From NCBI GenBank assembly GCA_021292105.1, contig CM037862.1, positions 1,930,501 through 1,994,500 on the forward strand: a stretch of 64,000 bases of DNA. The letters run 5' to 3'. The notes beneath the pieces are model-generated. The model did not search any database. It was not told the DNA's origin and saw only the letters and a list, made by a program, of their open reading frames with translations. The translations under genes and the position numbers were made by a program. Below, piece by piece: positions 11,291 through 25,400 of this stretch. This DNA is from Anadara kagoshimensis. Its lineage: Eukaryota; Mollusca; Bivalvia; Arcoida; Arcidae. Positions within the stretch are counted from its first letter, which is position 1, and every line of letters starts with the position of its first letter.

Positions 11291-14200
11291 CTGAAAAGAA
11301 AACAATTCAACATTACAATGGTACAAAACATATCAGAGTATGTATAAAAAAAACTTTAAATTATTATGTTGATATTGTAAAATCATTATTTCCCGTGGTG
11401 TTCCAATTTCCGATGTTTTGGTGGATTTATGTTTTATGTCCCAGTCATAACATTTCATTTATATTGAGATGTCACCAAATAAAGGTGAAGTGGTAGATAT
11501 TTTAACTTTTGCAATGCACTCAGGGCAATACATAGGGAGGGTTCTTTTATGTGACATCAGTTACACAGGGCATCAGTTTTTAACATCTTTTCCCGATGAA
11601 CTCTGATTACTTTCATTTTTAAAATGCACCACGAAAAACAAGTCACTTCATATTTAGAAGTCTTGGTCAGATCCTCGCCAGGGTTCCAACCCACAATCTC
11701 CCACATACGTAGCAAGCACTCTACCAATGAGCTGCTGTAGTGGTGTTATATAGAAGTATCTATACAAAAACTTCAAGTTATGGTTTATGCTGTGAAAAAA
11801 TTAATTTTGTGGCATCCCAATTTAGTTGTTTTTGCAGATACATGTACCTGGATTCATGAATTTACATGTTTATGAAATAGTATACAGTATATTATTAAAC
11901 GAATTTCCCTAACCACAAATAATCATCTCTACAAAATTATATTTTTTAGAACAATGGAAATTGGACACCACATGGGGCAAAACATGAAAAATCAATGATT
12001 CTACAGTGGCTACATTCTGTACCTCATAATTCTACTTTATGACTAGATGTTAGAGGACATTCAGTACTTTTGGCAAGGGTAAGGTCTTTAAGAGGTTTGT
12101 TATGGATTACTAAATGGATATATCGTATACATATTGTAATCAGAAGTCCTTAGACCTCATTTATTCCAAAGTTCAAAGTCAACTTGATTAAGAATGGTAA
12201 AAATCAAAGGGATTTCCCATACTTCTTATTCAGATAATATTTTAGCAGTTTTGTGACCAAGTATTGTGACGTATTTATTTTCACAATACAAGTATAAATA
12301 AAAAAACAGTATGACATATAAAACTAGAAATTGAGGTGTCAAAAATTGTGTATATATACATTTTTATTTGAGATAGACAATATTTTATTTACCTTTTTTA
12401 CTTTCCATCACATAATGTTCTATAATTTTTGTTTTTTGTATTAAATCATCGGCCATAGCTGAGGTACTTGTCTCTAAATGTGAAAGCTGTAATATATAAA
12501 AATAAAACATTCATGTAATAATAATAAAAACGGGCAAATGTTGATTACTTCAATTCTAACATGACTTAAATCAAAAGTATTGAAATAAACACTGCAAAAG
12601 TAAAGAGGATGGTTATGATCTGAAAACTTGTTCTTTAGACCACACTGCTACTACAGACAATAAAACTGTTTCACTACACAATTGACCATTTTAGAAATAA
12701 CTTTCAATTTGTTGTGATTTATGGAGTATAAACAAGATTTTGAAAGTGGCAATTCTTATAAAATCACGAAGCAATTTATGATAGAATTGCCAATTTCAAA
12801 AAAAAATTTATATCCCCATAAACCACAACAATTGAAAGTTGTTTCTTATACATGTATTTACAATATTAATCATTGACATTTCTTCTTAGAATTTGCAAAA
12901 GGACAAACATTTATTATTACAAAATACTGGATTTTATTTCTTATCCGCGGGTTTTGCAAGTGAATGGAATACCATCATTCATCATTTCAGAGCATTAAAC
13001 CCTGCCTTCTTTGACGTCATTTCATCATTTCAGAGCATTTAGCCCCGCTTTCTTTGACATCACAATACAGAACGAAGGGCAAAATCAGACTTGACGAGAG
13101 GTTGACAGGTCATGCTAGTTTACTGAAATGTAAATGTTATTCTTGTCAATAAGTTTATGTAAGAATAAAATCAGTGATTGTAATAAATGTATATGTACAA
13201 AAAGGTTTGAATTTAAATTTTTTATTTCATACAAGAACACAAGGAACATACCTTTTCTTCCAAGTTCCATTTTTGTTGTTGTAATTCTGTTACTCTACCC
13301 AATAACTCATTATGTTCTTGATCATAATTATTAGGTGGTGTGTGATTTCTGTCTGGTGACTGAAATAATCAATTAATTTTAATTATAAACTGTACTCCAT
13401 GTATAATACGGTAATGTCGATCAAGGATGTCCTTTTTTATGTTTATCAACCTTATATTATAAGTTTACAGGGTTTTGGCAGGTGACACAGCCCCATGTAC
13501 CTGTCACAGATTTATGTACCCTGAGCCACAGGCTCTATGTACCCCGCAAGTTAACCAATCTCTATGCGAGAAATATATTTGAAGGTAACAAATAAATAAC
13601 ATGTATATACCTAAAATACATGAGTGCAAGATAATTTTATCTTAGGTCTCTATGTATAAAAACAACTAAGCACTTAGACAAGAAAAAATGTAATCCCAAA
13701 AAGTGATAATCTAAGCCTGGATATTGGCATAAGCTTTTTTGTACTTCAAATCTGTTTAAAATAATGTGTCTAGTTTTATTATGTCTCCCAAAAGTTAAGG
13801 GACTTATTGGTCTGCTGCATTTTATATTCTTCAATTTATTCTGCTTCAACTCTTGTTCTTCTCATTTGGATTGTTTCTTCTCATCTTGCTCAGTCTGTTT
13901 CAGTCAATTTCTAGTAGTAAGCATTCTCTGTAGTGGCCACAGGTGGCATACACTTTTTATAATTCTACAGAGGTGTCTTTAGTGTTCTCCTCTGTAGTGG
14001 CCACAGGTGGCCTACACTTTTTATAACTCTACAGAGGTGTCTTTAGTGTTCTCCTCTGTAGTGGCCACAGGTGGCCTACTCTTTTTATAACTCTACAGAG
14101 GTGTCTTTTGTGTTCTCCTCTGTAGTGGCCACAGGTGGCCTACTCTTTTTATAACTCTACAGAGGTGTCTTTAGTGTTCTCCTCTGTAGTGGCCACAGGT

Positions 14201-17200
14201 GGCCTACACTTTTTATAACTCTACAGAGGTGCCTTTAGTGTTCTCCTCTGTAGTGGCCACAGGTGGCCTACTCTTTTTATAACTCTACAGAGGTGTCTTT
14301 AGTGTTCTCCTCTGTAGTGGCCACAGGTGGCCTACACTTTTTATAACTCTACAGAGGTGTCTTTAGTGTTCTCCTCTGTAGTGGCCACAGGTGGCCTACT
14401 CTTTTTATAACTCTACAGAGGTGTCTTTAGTGTTCTCCTCTGTAGTGGCCACAGGTGGCCTACACTTTTTATAACTCTACAGAGGTGTCTTTAGTGTTCT
14501 CCTCTGTAGTGGCCACAGGTGGCCTACTCTTTTTAAACTCTACAGAGGTGTCTTTAGTGTTCTCCTCTGTAGTGGCCACAGGTGGCCTACTCTTTTTATT
14601 ACTCTACAGAGGTGTCTTTAGTGTTCTCCTCTGTAGTGGCCACAGGTGGCCTACACTTTTTATAACTCTACAGAGGTGTCTTTAGTGTTCTCCTCTGTAG
14701 TGGCCACAGGTGGCCTACACTTTTTATAACTCTACAGAGGTGTCTTTAGTGTTCTCCTCTGTAGTGGCCACAGGTGGCCTACACTTTTTATAACTCTACA
14801 GAGTGTCTTTAGTGTTCTCCTCTGTAGTGGCCACAGGTGGCCTACACTTTTTATAACTCTACAGAGGTGTCTTTAGTGTTCTCTCTCTAGTGGCCACAGG
14901 TGGCCTACTCTTTTTATAACTCTACAGAGGTACCTTTAGTGTTCTCCTCTGTAGTGGCCACAGGTGGCCTACACTTTTTATAACTCTACAGAGGTGTCTT
15001 TAGTGTTCTCCTCTGTAGTGGCCACAGGTGGCCTACACTTTTTATAACTCTACAGAGGTGTCTTTAGTGTTCTCCTCTGTAGTGGCCACAGGTGGCCTAC
15101 ACTTTTTATAACTCTACAGAGGTGTCTTTAGTGTTCTCCTCTGTAGTGGCCACAGGTGGCCTACTCTTTTTATAACTCTACAGAGGTGTCTTTAGTGTTC
15201 TCCTCTGTAGTGGCCACAGGTGGCCTACTTTTTATAACTCTACAGAGGTGTCTTTAGTGTTCACTGAAACAAGGGACCTCGGTTTTGAGTTTCATTCAAA
15301 AGACTATTCTAGTAATTTAAGCTTTTTACAGCTCTAGTATGGACAGGAGATGAGAATCATCTCAAAAAATTTCCAAATCCTGAATGAGTTTCGAACCCAC
15401 AATCCTTGACTCAGAAAGCTGGTGACCGTACTACTCAGCCATGTCCATACATTCTTGTTCAGATTGCTTCTCAAAATATCTTATTTGATGTATTTTAATT
15501 TGCATTTAATACTGAGTTCTATATACAATTTACATCAACACTTACATGAGGTCCACCACTGATTATACTGGAATCTCTGGCCAGACTTGTACCATAACTC
15601 CACGATGATACAGAACTAAAATAAAACAAACAATAATTATTACCAAGGTCAGAATGTGAAAACTTACAGTAACATAACACTAAATATAAATTTATATTGA
15701 CACACATGATTAAACAGTAACATATTAATAAAATCAATCACTACTTGTGACAGTTAGGGAAATCTCAACCAAAATACATGTAATATTATTACACTTCAAT
15801 AAAGTTCTTAAACTACCATTGGTCGATTTCTAATCACTTGGTAAGAAACAATTCACGTTGTTTGAGCCAGCGGTCAACACTGCCATGAGATATTGCAATG
15901 TTCACTGCCAGGCACAGAAACTCACGAGAACTACCGAATAATCATACTTCTGTCTGTAATCCCTCCTTTATGACTAGGAGCACCCAAACATTTTTATGCA
16001 ATTTAATCAAACATTTTTATAATAAAAGGTAAAAGCCTATAGCCTGGGGAGATAATATTCCCTCTAGGAGACAATCCTCCATATTTTCCTCAATTAAGGG
16101 CATTATATAATACTATTGGTCTAGAACCACCAGGCTTGCAGTCTAATTGTTTTAATATAAAACACCACAAAATACATCAATTCAATTACAAATCAATATC
16201 AACATTTCTCAAACATCCATACACCTCTGATTTCATTGACAAATCTTCATGGGATAAAGAGTGTGTAGGCTATGTTGCAAAGGATTGTACAAGATGGAGA
16301 TGCCTTAACTGCTGCTTTTAATTTTTTTATAAAATTTTATGGGTGTTTTTTTCAATCTGGGGTGCAAGAATAATAGAACCCCAGGAGTTGAATATTTCAG
16401 TCAGAGACGAAGCTTGAATCAATCCTAGATTGTACACTGGTTTTTATTATATAATACCTTCTTTCATCATGTAGAGAGTCGTTTCCATCACTCTGACCAA
16501 ATAATTCTTCCATACCTGGACAAAATTAACATATAACAAGGTTACCAGGATATTATATTCTATAAAGCTACATAAAGTCACTGCAGTAAAACCTCATTAT
16601 AATGCCACTCAATAATCTTTGTCATCTTGCTTATTGCCACACCATTTCTTCTATGCTTTTCTTACAGCACCTCCCCCCCAACCTTCAATTTATCACCTAA
16701 CCGACTTATAGCACCAAACTTTGAATGTATCATTTTAAAGAGGTTGTCACATAATCTAAACATTAGGCTCTGACTCGGACTTAAAGTGGGACATACTGTA
16801 TTACAGACAAGGAAAAAAAGTCATAAATCATTATTTAAGTTTGTTAGTCCCATAGTTCCAGGTTTCTTTCATTCTTTATTTTAATTACACACCTGGCTGG
16901 TGTAGCTAGCTAGACAGGAAGCACTTACCCTTCCCGAGGACCTGGCCTAACTTCCCAGGTAAAAGTTCATATGTTTAACCTAAATTGTCAGTTTTCACAA
17001 TCTTTTACTTTGGTTTTTCAATTGTAATTTGGACATGGACTGGAATGATAGTTTATGATTAAACTCAGTAGGTAATACATTTGTATTGTCAAAATTTGCT
17101 GCTACTCAAAATCTGAAAATTCACAAAAACTTAGGTATACTCCCTCATGTAAAGTAATTCTTAGCTAAATTTAGTAAAAAATATTTTGGTCCTTTGGATA

Positions 17201-20200
17201 ATTATATGCCCATTGGAAAAAGTATTTTTAGTTTCACAATTTTGGTCCAAGCACTACTGATGGGGAATTGTATTCCAAATAAGTTGTCTGGTACTGTAAA
17301 ATTAATACTGATATTTTATGTAATCAAAATGATACATACTTCTGTTATTTTTACTATCAGATAATATTTCTTCTAATCTACTCTGTAACTTCTCAGCTCT
17401 CTTCCTTTCTGCTTGTAACTGTCTTTTCAGATCTTTGACCATAGCCATACCTTTCTTCTCGTGAAGCTTTCTATCATCTACACCGTCTTTAACATTCTGT
17501 ATCAATCAAGAAACAGGATATAAAACTATGAGAAAATACGAATTTACTAATTTAAGCTTATTTAATTTTCGCATGTATTTATTTTCGACTTATATGAAAT
17601 TTAGACATATCTGTGTAGTTTAATTTTCAAGTTTTTTAAATATCCACTAAAATACAATAAGCATAATATAATTTTCACTTAGTATTAATTTTTTGCACAA
17701 AACAAATGATTACGGAATAAGCGTAAATTAGTACACCATGGAAAATAAATATGTTTCCAGTATTTACAACTTAATACTGTAAATGTGGTTATTTTCACAT
17801 GGTGGAAATTTTTGCTATTTTTGCAAATTGAATAAAATGCGAAAAATTACACCCTAAAGAAATAAGACCTTGTTCATGTTGTTATCGACACAAGAATAGG
17901 TAAACATGGTAAAATTGCAAAAATAACCAATAACAAAATACCATCAATAAAAGTTCGCCAAAATTTCCACTCTCCTAAAAAAAACATGTTTACAGTATTC
18001 TAAAATATATTTAATTACAACAAGTATACATATATCTAGTTTATACATTTTTTGTATATGTCAAGTATATACTGAAAATGAATTTTGAGTGTATGTGCCA
18101 GTGAATGGTATAATCATGTTTTAGCAGCAATGACGTACCTGTTTTAGACTTTGTATTTCATTTTTACATTTTTCTAATTGTTGTTTCAGAGATTCTTCAA
18201 TATCACAGCACTCCTGAAATCATGATATAAATATATCAATTGACTAGACTATTATGACCTATAATAATTGGACACAAGATCCATACAAGGTCACTACAGC
18301 TTATGGCATGAAGAACAAAACAGTCACCATTTCTTAAAACAATACCAGGAAGAAATGTCCTTAAGTCAGTCATCTCAAATGCAGATACAACTTGACTTAT
18401 TCAAGTAGGTAGTGTCCAGACTTTACTTATTTTATTTCATGGATTTCAATTAAGGATTGAACTTTGTACTGAATTTCTTGGGTGATAATTTTATATGGTC
18501 ATGTAAAAGTTGAATGTATGGCATCATGGCATGTAGAGACTCCAGTAGAATAGTAAATATTAATCATGAACCTGCTCATACTACTTATACACGTACACCT
18601 CTTCATAATAATAGTTCATGTATCTTCAGTCTGTTGTAGGGGATTATTACCCGGATTAAAAGAGTGTACAGAATTTTTAATATACAGTAAAACTAAGATA
18701 ACACTCAGTATGCCAATACTGACTTCATGTTGTCAAATCTGAAGGACGTTAAAAATTCAAAGCACTGAGAGTGCTCATTGTAGGAAAGTAGTGATGAAAC
18801 AGTCAGGTAAAGCCAGTCAATGTTCTATACTTAACTCTTGTCTGATGACTAGAGGTTTTATATAAGGAAAACAAATACTATCAAATCTAAAAGATGATGA
18901 AAGAAACACAACGTATGGAATTAGGTATTGAGTATTGAGTTATCTATCATGGCTTTTCACAAAATCAGTCTATTGAAGTACATCTGCAGTTATACAAACA
19001 CAGTTGCCTTTTTTATCATTTAATTCATGTATTTATTCACTATCTAACTCATTAATTGATGATTTCATTCATTTATCACCCGATTCAATGACTGACTGAT
19101 AAAGATGTCTATATCAAGATTTTCTTGACAAAATATTCATAAACAACTTACTTGTAGTTTTTGTTGATGTTTTTCCCTGAGTGAATCTAGCTCTGTTTTA
19201 TGTTCATCTTTGAGATTACAAACTGTAGATTCATGTTCTGTTGTTATAGATGATATATGGCTCTCTTTCTCTTCTTTATAATTTGTAAACGATTCCTGAA
19301 ATATACAGAAGAATAATTTTTATGTATATATATAAATATACATGCCTCATTATTGAGTTGCAGGGATTTATCAAGGGCCTATTTAGGGCCGAAATTCGGC
19401 CCCATTCCCTATGGAAAAAACATTGATTTTTTCCCAAAATCAGCTGAGGAAATTCCCAATTAGAAAATTGTGTTGTTTTTATACAAAAACGAAAGTAAGT
19501 TATGTGAAAATGCGTCAAAATGTGATGATAACAAACTAGAACATCAAGTTAAATTAAAAACTGATAAACACTTAGCGGCAGAAAAAGATTATTCTGATTC
19601 AGAGCTGAAGTCGGCCCATGAATGTGGCTGCTTTTCTGAATCTGCAATAAACTCAATAAACTAAAAACATTAGATTTAATCATAAATGGCATGTCGAAGT
19701 TCTCCCAAAATGAGCAAAAAGTTGATCAATTTTCCAAATTTGTAGTTTAGGGCCTTTTCCCAAAAGACCCTGATAAATCCCTGAGTTGAGTAATGGTGTT
19801 TAAAGTCCCAGTCAAGAATATTTCACTTATATCAAGACGTCGCCAGTTATAGGCGAAGGAGCAGAAATTTTGCCTGTGTGTTGTGCTGATGGCATTATAC
19901 AGCAGGGTTCTTTATTGTGCCAAGCCTACCAAGACACGGAACCTCGTTTATTTTAAGTTCCCACCCGAAAGAACCATGACTTTCATCAAGAAAAGTCACT
20001 ACCCACTTTTAAGTCTTGGGTCAGACCTGGCCGGGGTTTGAACCCATGACCTCCCACTTACGGAGTGAGCGCTCTACCAACTGAGCTGCCGCAGTGGTTT
20101 GCCTCACCATTGCCACCTTGTTCATAAGGTATGGTAATCAGAGGGTGGCAAATGCTTGACTGTGTGGATGCATAGATGTTGCCATTAAACTTAACATTGA

Positions 20201-22395
20201 AGGCTGATACAATATGCTGTTGGTATTGGGATAGCTTCATGCAGTTTAGAATTTTAATTATTTAATATAAATTGTTAACTGCAACAGAAGATCCTTCATT
20301 GTATCTAGAAAATAGTAATATCATTCATAAAAGACAATACAGTAACACCTTGTTTCATCACCACCATTTGTTCAGTCAAATTTTGGCATTACAAAAGGGT
20401 TTTGGTGATGAAATTAAAAAGATGTTATTTTCAAATACTGATAGACATTTATTTTGCATCTACATGTATAATGTATTTCATGCAATAAAATTATTAAATT
20501 ATTGGATTTGAATGTTTTAGTTATAGAACTATATTTTTGGCGTAACGTTGATAGATCTGTACTCAAAATAAAGTCTAGCTGGAACAGCAGGAACCTTCAT
20601 CAATTCAAATTGATTTTTATAGTTAGTTTATTTGATGTGCATTAGAATGGAAATAAACACTTACAATTTGAAGAGTTCAAACTGTAAAACATAGATTTTA
20701 CTGTAGTAAATACTGCTCCGCAATCGTCATCAGGTAGACCTCAATTTGCAACAGTAAAATCCAATTTTACAGTCAGAACTCTTCAAAGGCAAAACAGATA
20801 TCTCCTAAACCTTATCTGATAGTTTGAGTCATTAAAATGCTATTGAAGCTACAAAGATACCTCAACTTCCTTCAGGTGCCTTTCCAGCCAACCTTTTGTT
20901 TCTTCTAATGATTGTAATTGTTGTTTTAGTTCTTCATTCTGTAGTTTTATTTTCTCCAATTCTGTACTTCTTTTCTAAAATTTTAAACAAAATATGATCT
21001 TAATATTACATTGTTTTATTTAAAATCTATGACAAATTGATCTTTAACTATACACAATATACAACATCTATCAGACAGTGTCACAGAGTGCCATTGGTCC
21101 CAAAATAATCATTTTGTCCTGCAAAAATACTGTCTGTGGGCCAACAATCCTGGCCCATGTTTTAAGTCTTAGCTGAGTTACTAATAAACCAATTTCTACC
21201 TCTTTCTTAATTATATTTTTTATTTCACTTAACACTGATCTGACATTTCAAATAAAACATGTAAAATGTCTCAGAAACGTTTTTCAAGGCCTGGGTCACA
21301 ATAAACCCATAAACCACACTTCTAGATAGAACACTTGTGGTCATGTTATACAATCTGCCAGGAGTTTGTTCAAATCAAGGCCGAAAAAATCGCTGTCATA
21401 AATGGATGATCTGACCATATAGTGATAACAAAATGGCAGATCTATAAACTTATTACATCTTAGATCATATTGCGTTATTGGAAAATGTTATCTTAAAACA
21501 GTAAATATATGATGATTATCAAGGATATATTATTATTCATCATTAATTAACTTTGAAAGGTTATAATTTATTTTTTTTTATTTTCAATTTTACACATTTT
21601 ATAAAAACTATTATTACACCATTCACACACTCATACATACACAGAATACACAGATACATGTACAAACTCTCAAACCATGTAATGAATTTACACGTTATAA
21701 TTATTAGTTTTACTTTTTCACTTTCACACTGTGTCTGTAAAGCTTGTATTTCAGTTTCATGTTCCTCTTCCAGTTTTCTAACTTTATCTTGGTGATTAGC
21801 GTTTTCTCTTTGATATGTGTTGGCAAGTTCATCTAGCATACTTTTCCGCTTCTCGGCAACCTTTAAAAAAAACCAAATACAAGTATTTTATTAAAACACA
21901 TGTAAAATATCCAACCTGATGATTTTGTTTAATTGATAGCACTAGAAGTGATTGACCAAGAAATACTCAACATCTGAGATGCAGTCACCTACACGTAACA
22001 TGTCAAGAGAAAGATTGTCACCACCAGGGATGTCAAAAATCAAGACTCAGTCTGTATTACATAGTTTTATAAAGAGTATCAAAATTCCAAGCATAAATAA
22101 AGTTGTTTATCAATCAATTACAACAATAAACTGACAGCATAAATAAAGTTGTTTATCAATCAATTACAACAATAAACTGACAGCATAAATAAAGTTGTTT
22201 ATCAATCAATTACAACAATAAACTAACTTCTACGAGTCCTAGTTGTAATAGTTACCTTATTGGCTTCCTGGCAGTCTTGTATTAGTTTATCTCTATCTTT
22301 CTGTACGGCATACAACTGATCTAAAGTTTCCTGACTAGCATTTTTACATTCCTGTTAAATGATAAATAAATTAATATTATTCATTTTACATGCAT

Positions 22396-22438
<43 letters not shown>

Positions 22439-25400
22439 TTCATTTGATAATTAATCTAAATGTATAGGTGAATGTATCATGTTGATAATATGGGCCTTGA
22501 ATATTTAATATGTTAGCAAGTTTTCTTAGTGGGATTTTCTTGAGGCATCTGAGCTCTGACCTGTAATTGGACTGATAAATAAAAAAAATATCAAAAGTTA
22601 CTGGGAAAATTTGGATTTCAAGCCTTGACATGGGAATTTAATTAAATTTCAAAGATTAGTTAAAACAAGATTTTTTAACCCCCAACATGAAATTTGAACT
22701 CTGACCTGTAACTGGACTGACAAATCATCTTTTTCCTGTCTTAAATTTCCGTACTGTTGTTTTAATTCTGATAACTGTTGTTGATATTTGGAATTTTGTT
22801 CCTGAAGTTGTTGATTACCAACAATACTTTGAGCATCAACCTAAAAATGAAACACAATTATTGTATAATCTGTCTAAAAATCCAAGTAATATTGCCATGA
22901 AGCAGAAATCATCATACATTAGTGTAATTGTAACAGAATATTTATGTTCTACCAGTAAAATTGTTCAAGAGGATAGTTTTCACTAGTTATTTAGTTTCAA
23001 ACCCAATAGTCACTAGTGATTTCTACTCTGTTTATCATGTTTACTTGTTGTTATATTTTAAATCACTAAGAATTCTATGTTATCTGGAACAAAACTATTT
23101 TTACATTACATAATCTCTGATCTTTAAGGTTACAGACATAGTCCTATTGTTGTAATGTAGACAGTGTCATCTTTTGTATATGACATGGTTGTAATGCCTT
23201 TTGATTGTTTTCCTATATGAAGAACAAATTTTCTGTACAAAAAGGAAATTTTTCTAGAGTTATAAAATACATGTACTTGTTCATGTTGTTAACCTTTGTT
23301 GAAGAAATGTTTATGCATCAGTGTTCACCGTTGTCTTACATGATATCCCATAACGTTTGTATGGAATACATATTTCCATTGGATATGGAGCCTTATCAAT
23401 TTTCTTTTTCTGTAAAAACAACATTATCCTGGCAATTCCCAAGTAAATTTTTTCCAAAATGTAACACACAAACACATAAAGGGTGTTGATTATGTGGTAC
23501 AGCAGCAAATCTCTCTCTCACAAAGCTCAATGAACAAAGATTTGTTTAATATATTCAATGCTATGTAATACTCATTTATGATCCTCTATGCTAAAATCTC
23601 AAATATTTGTATAGTTTTTTATCCTGTACAAAGGATTCTGTCTTCTAATGAACTTAAATTAATCAGTTTTGTTTTATAGGGTTACCAATGAAAACACAAA
23701 AGGACAGTTTGATGAAAAATCCCTTAGCCAAAGAGTTCATAAAGTTGTTTATTATTAAATTTTTTTCTTAATCTAGAAAAATGACAGATCATTTGTCTAA
23801 AGGGCCATAACTCCCAGGAAAATGAGCAAACAAACGTTAATGATATTCACATCACCTATCAATGTTGATGCTTTGCATTAAGTTTCCTAAAACAGTGCTT
23901 CATAATTTTAGAGAATTGCTAACTCAAGAAAAGATGTGTCTGGACGAACAGAAGGTAGTTTGAATTTAATATCCTCCTCTTTCTTTGAAAGGATGGGGAT
24001 AATAATACCAACTCAAGTTAATGATATGCACATCTCCTATCAATGTTAATATACATGTATTGCACCAAGTTTCCTAAAATAGTACTTCATAATTTTGGAG
24101 TATTGCTCCAGACATTCCGTGTCTGAACAGAGGGAAGTTCAAATTTAATATCCCCTACTTTCTTTGAAAGGTTGGGGATAATAATGTCAGTAAGTATTAC
24201 CTGTTGTTTAAGACTGATATTACTGGCTTCTAAATCTTTTATTCTTTGATTATTTGTTGACAAGATTTCTTCTTCATTCTGAAAGAAAATTATCACAAAA
24301 TGAATGTATCTATACTACTTCATCTGCTTCAGAAACTTAGCTCAATTTGGATGAAAATGAGTCAGATTAACATAGATAATAGACTCTCAAGTTTTCCTTA
24401 TGTACCTGTTTTTTGTAACAGTTTTATTATTTGTCAGTTTAAGGGGCTTGGGGATCTTGATATCAAATTGTGTTACAAGAGAGAGAGAGAGAAAAAAGAG
24501 TAATTGAGTAGTGATGTTTTTATGCCTGACAAGTTTTTCAGTCATTCACATTATATCAAGACCATCAGTTTAAGGATGGTGGAGGAAACTGGAGTACCCA
24601 GAGAAAACAACCAAGCTCCGGCAAACTAAGTGATAAACTTTCCCACACTAGTATCTCTCCCAATTGTAGCATGAATTGACAGATCGCCAGCCAAACCCAC
24701 AATGTTCCGTCAAAGGCCTGACATGCTTGAATTACATGCAAATAGAATGAACACTCTGTGCTGTTTAATGATGCACTGACACTAGTATGTCATTAGTTGC
24801 AGTGAAGCTACTTTGCTGCCGTGATGGCGGCCAGTGATGGAAGCTAATAGGCATGGTTGGCGATATGTCAATTGAGGCAGTAAGAAGGGTTGTGATTAGT
24901 GAGTATGGTTGGATCACTTAATCAATAAAGATCCAGGAGAGAGAGAGGGGAGATAAGGAGGGGGAGAGAGATGTATACTTTTTTATGTCTCTCTAACTCG
25001 TGTTGTAATTTGTTTATTTGATCTGTGTAATATTTCTGGTCTCTGTCCCGAGCTGACTGTAATTCCTCTACTTTTTTACTGAAATATTAAAATATTCCAA
25101 AATTAACTAGATATCATAAAATCAGAATTGTCACAAAAACAGTATAACTAGCCTGTAAATATACCTCTGTTTACATTTTAGCCATCAAACTTTAGGTAAA
25201 GATTGCAATAAACAAGATTGAAATTTCAAAGAGGCATAACTTTTGAGAAATTTCATAAGAAAAAGCATGATTAAAATTTCAAAGGGCCATAAATTTACAC
25301 AGAGATACCTCCTCTTCTAGTGTGCACAATGTCATATCTTGGTAATCATGTATACTCAGTTTAGTTTAAATATTCTTAAAAATGTTAGAGGAGTATGCCT

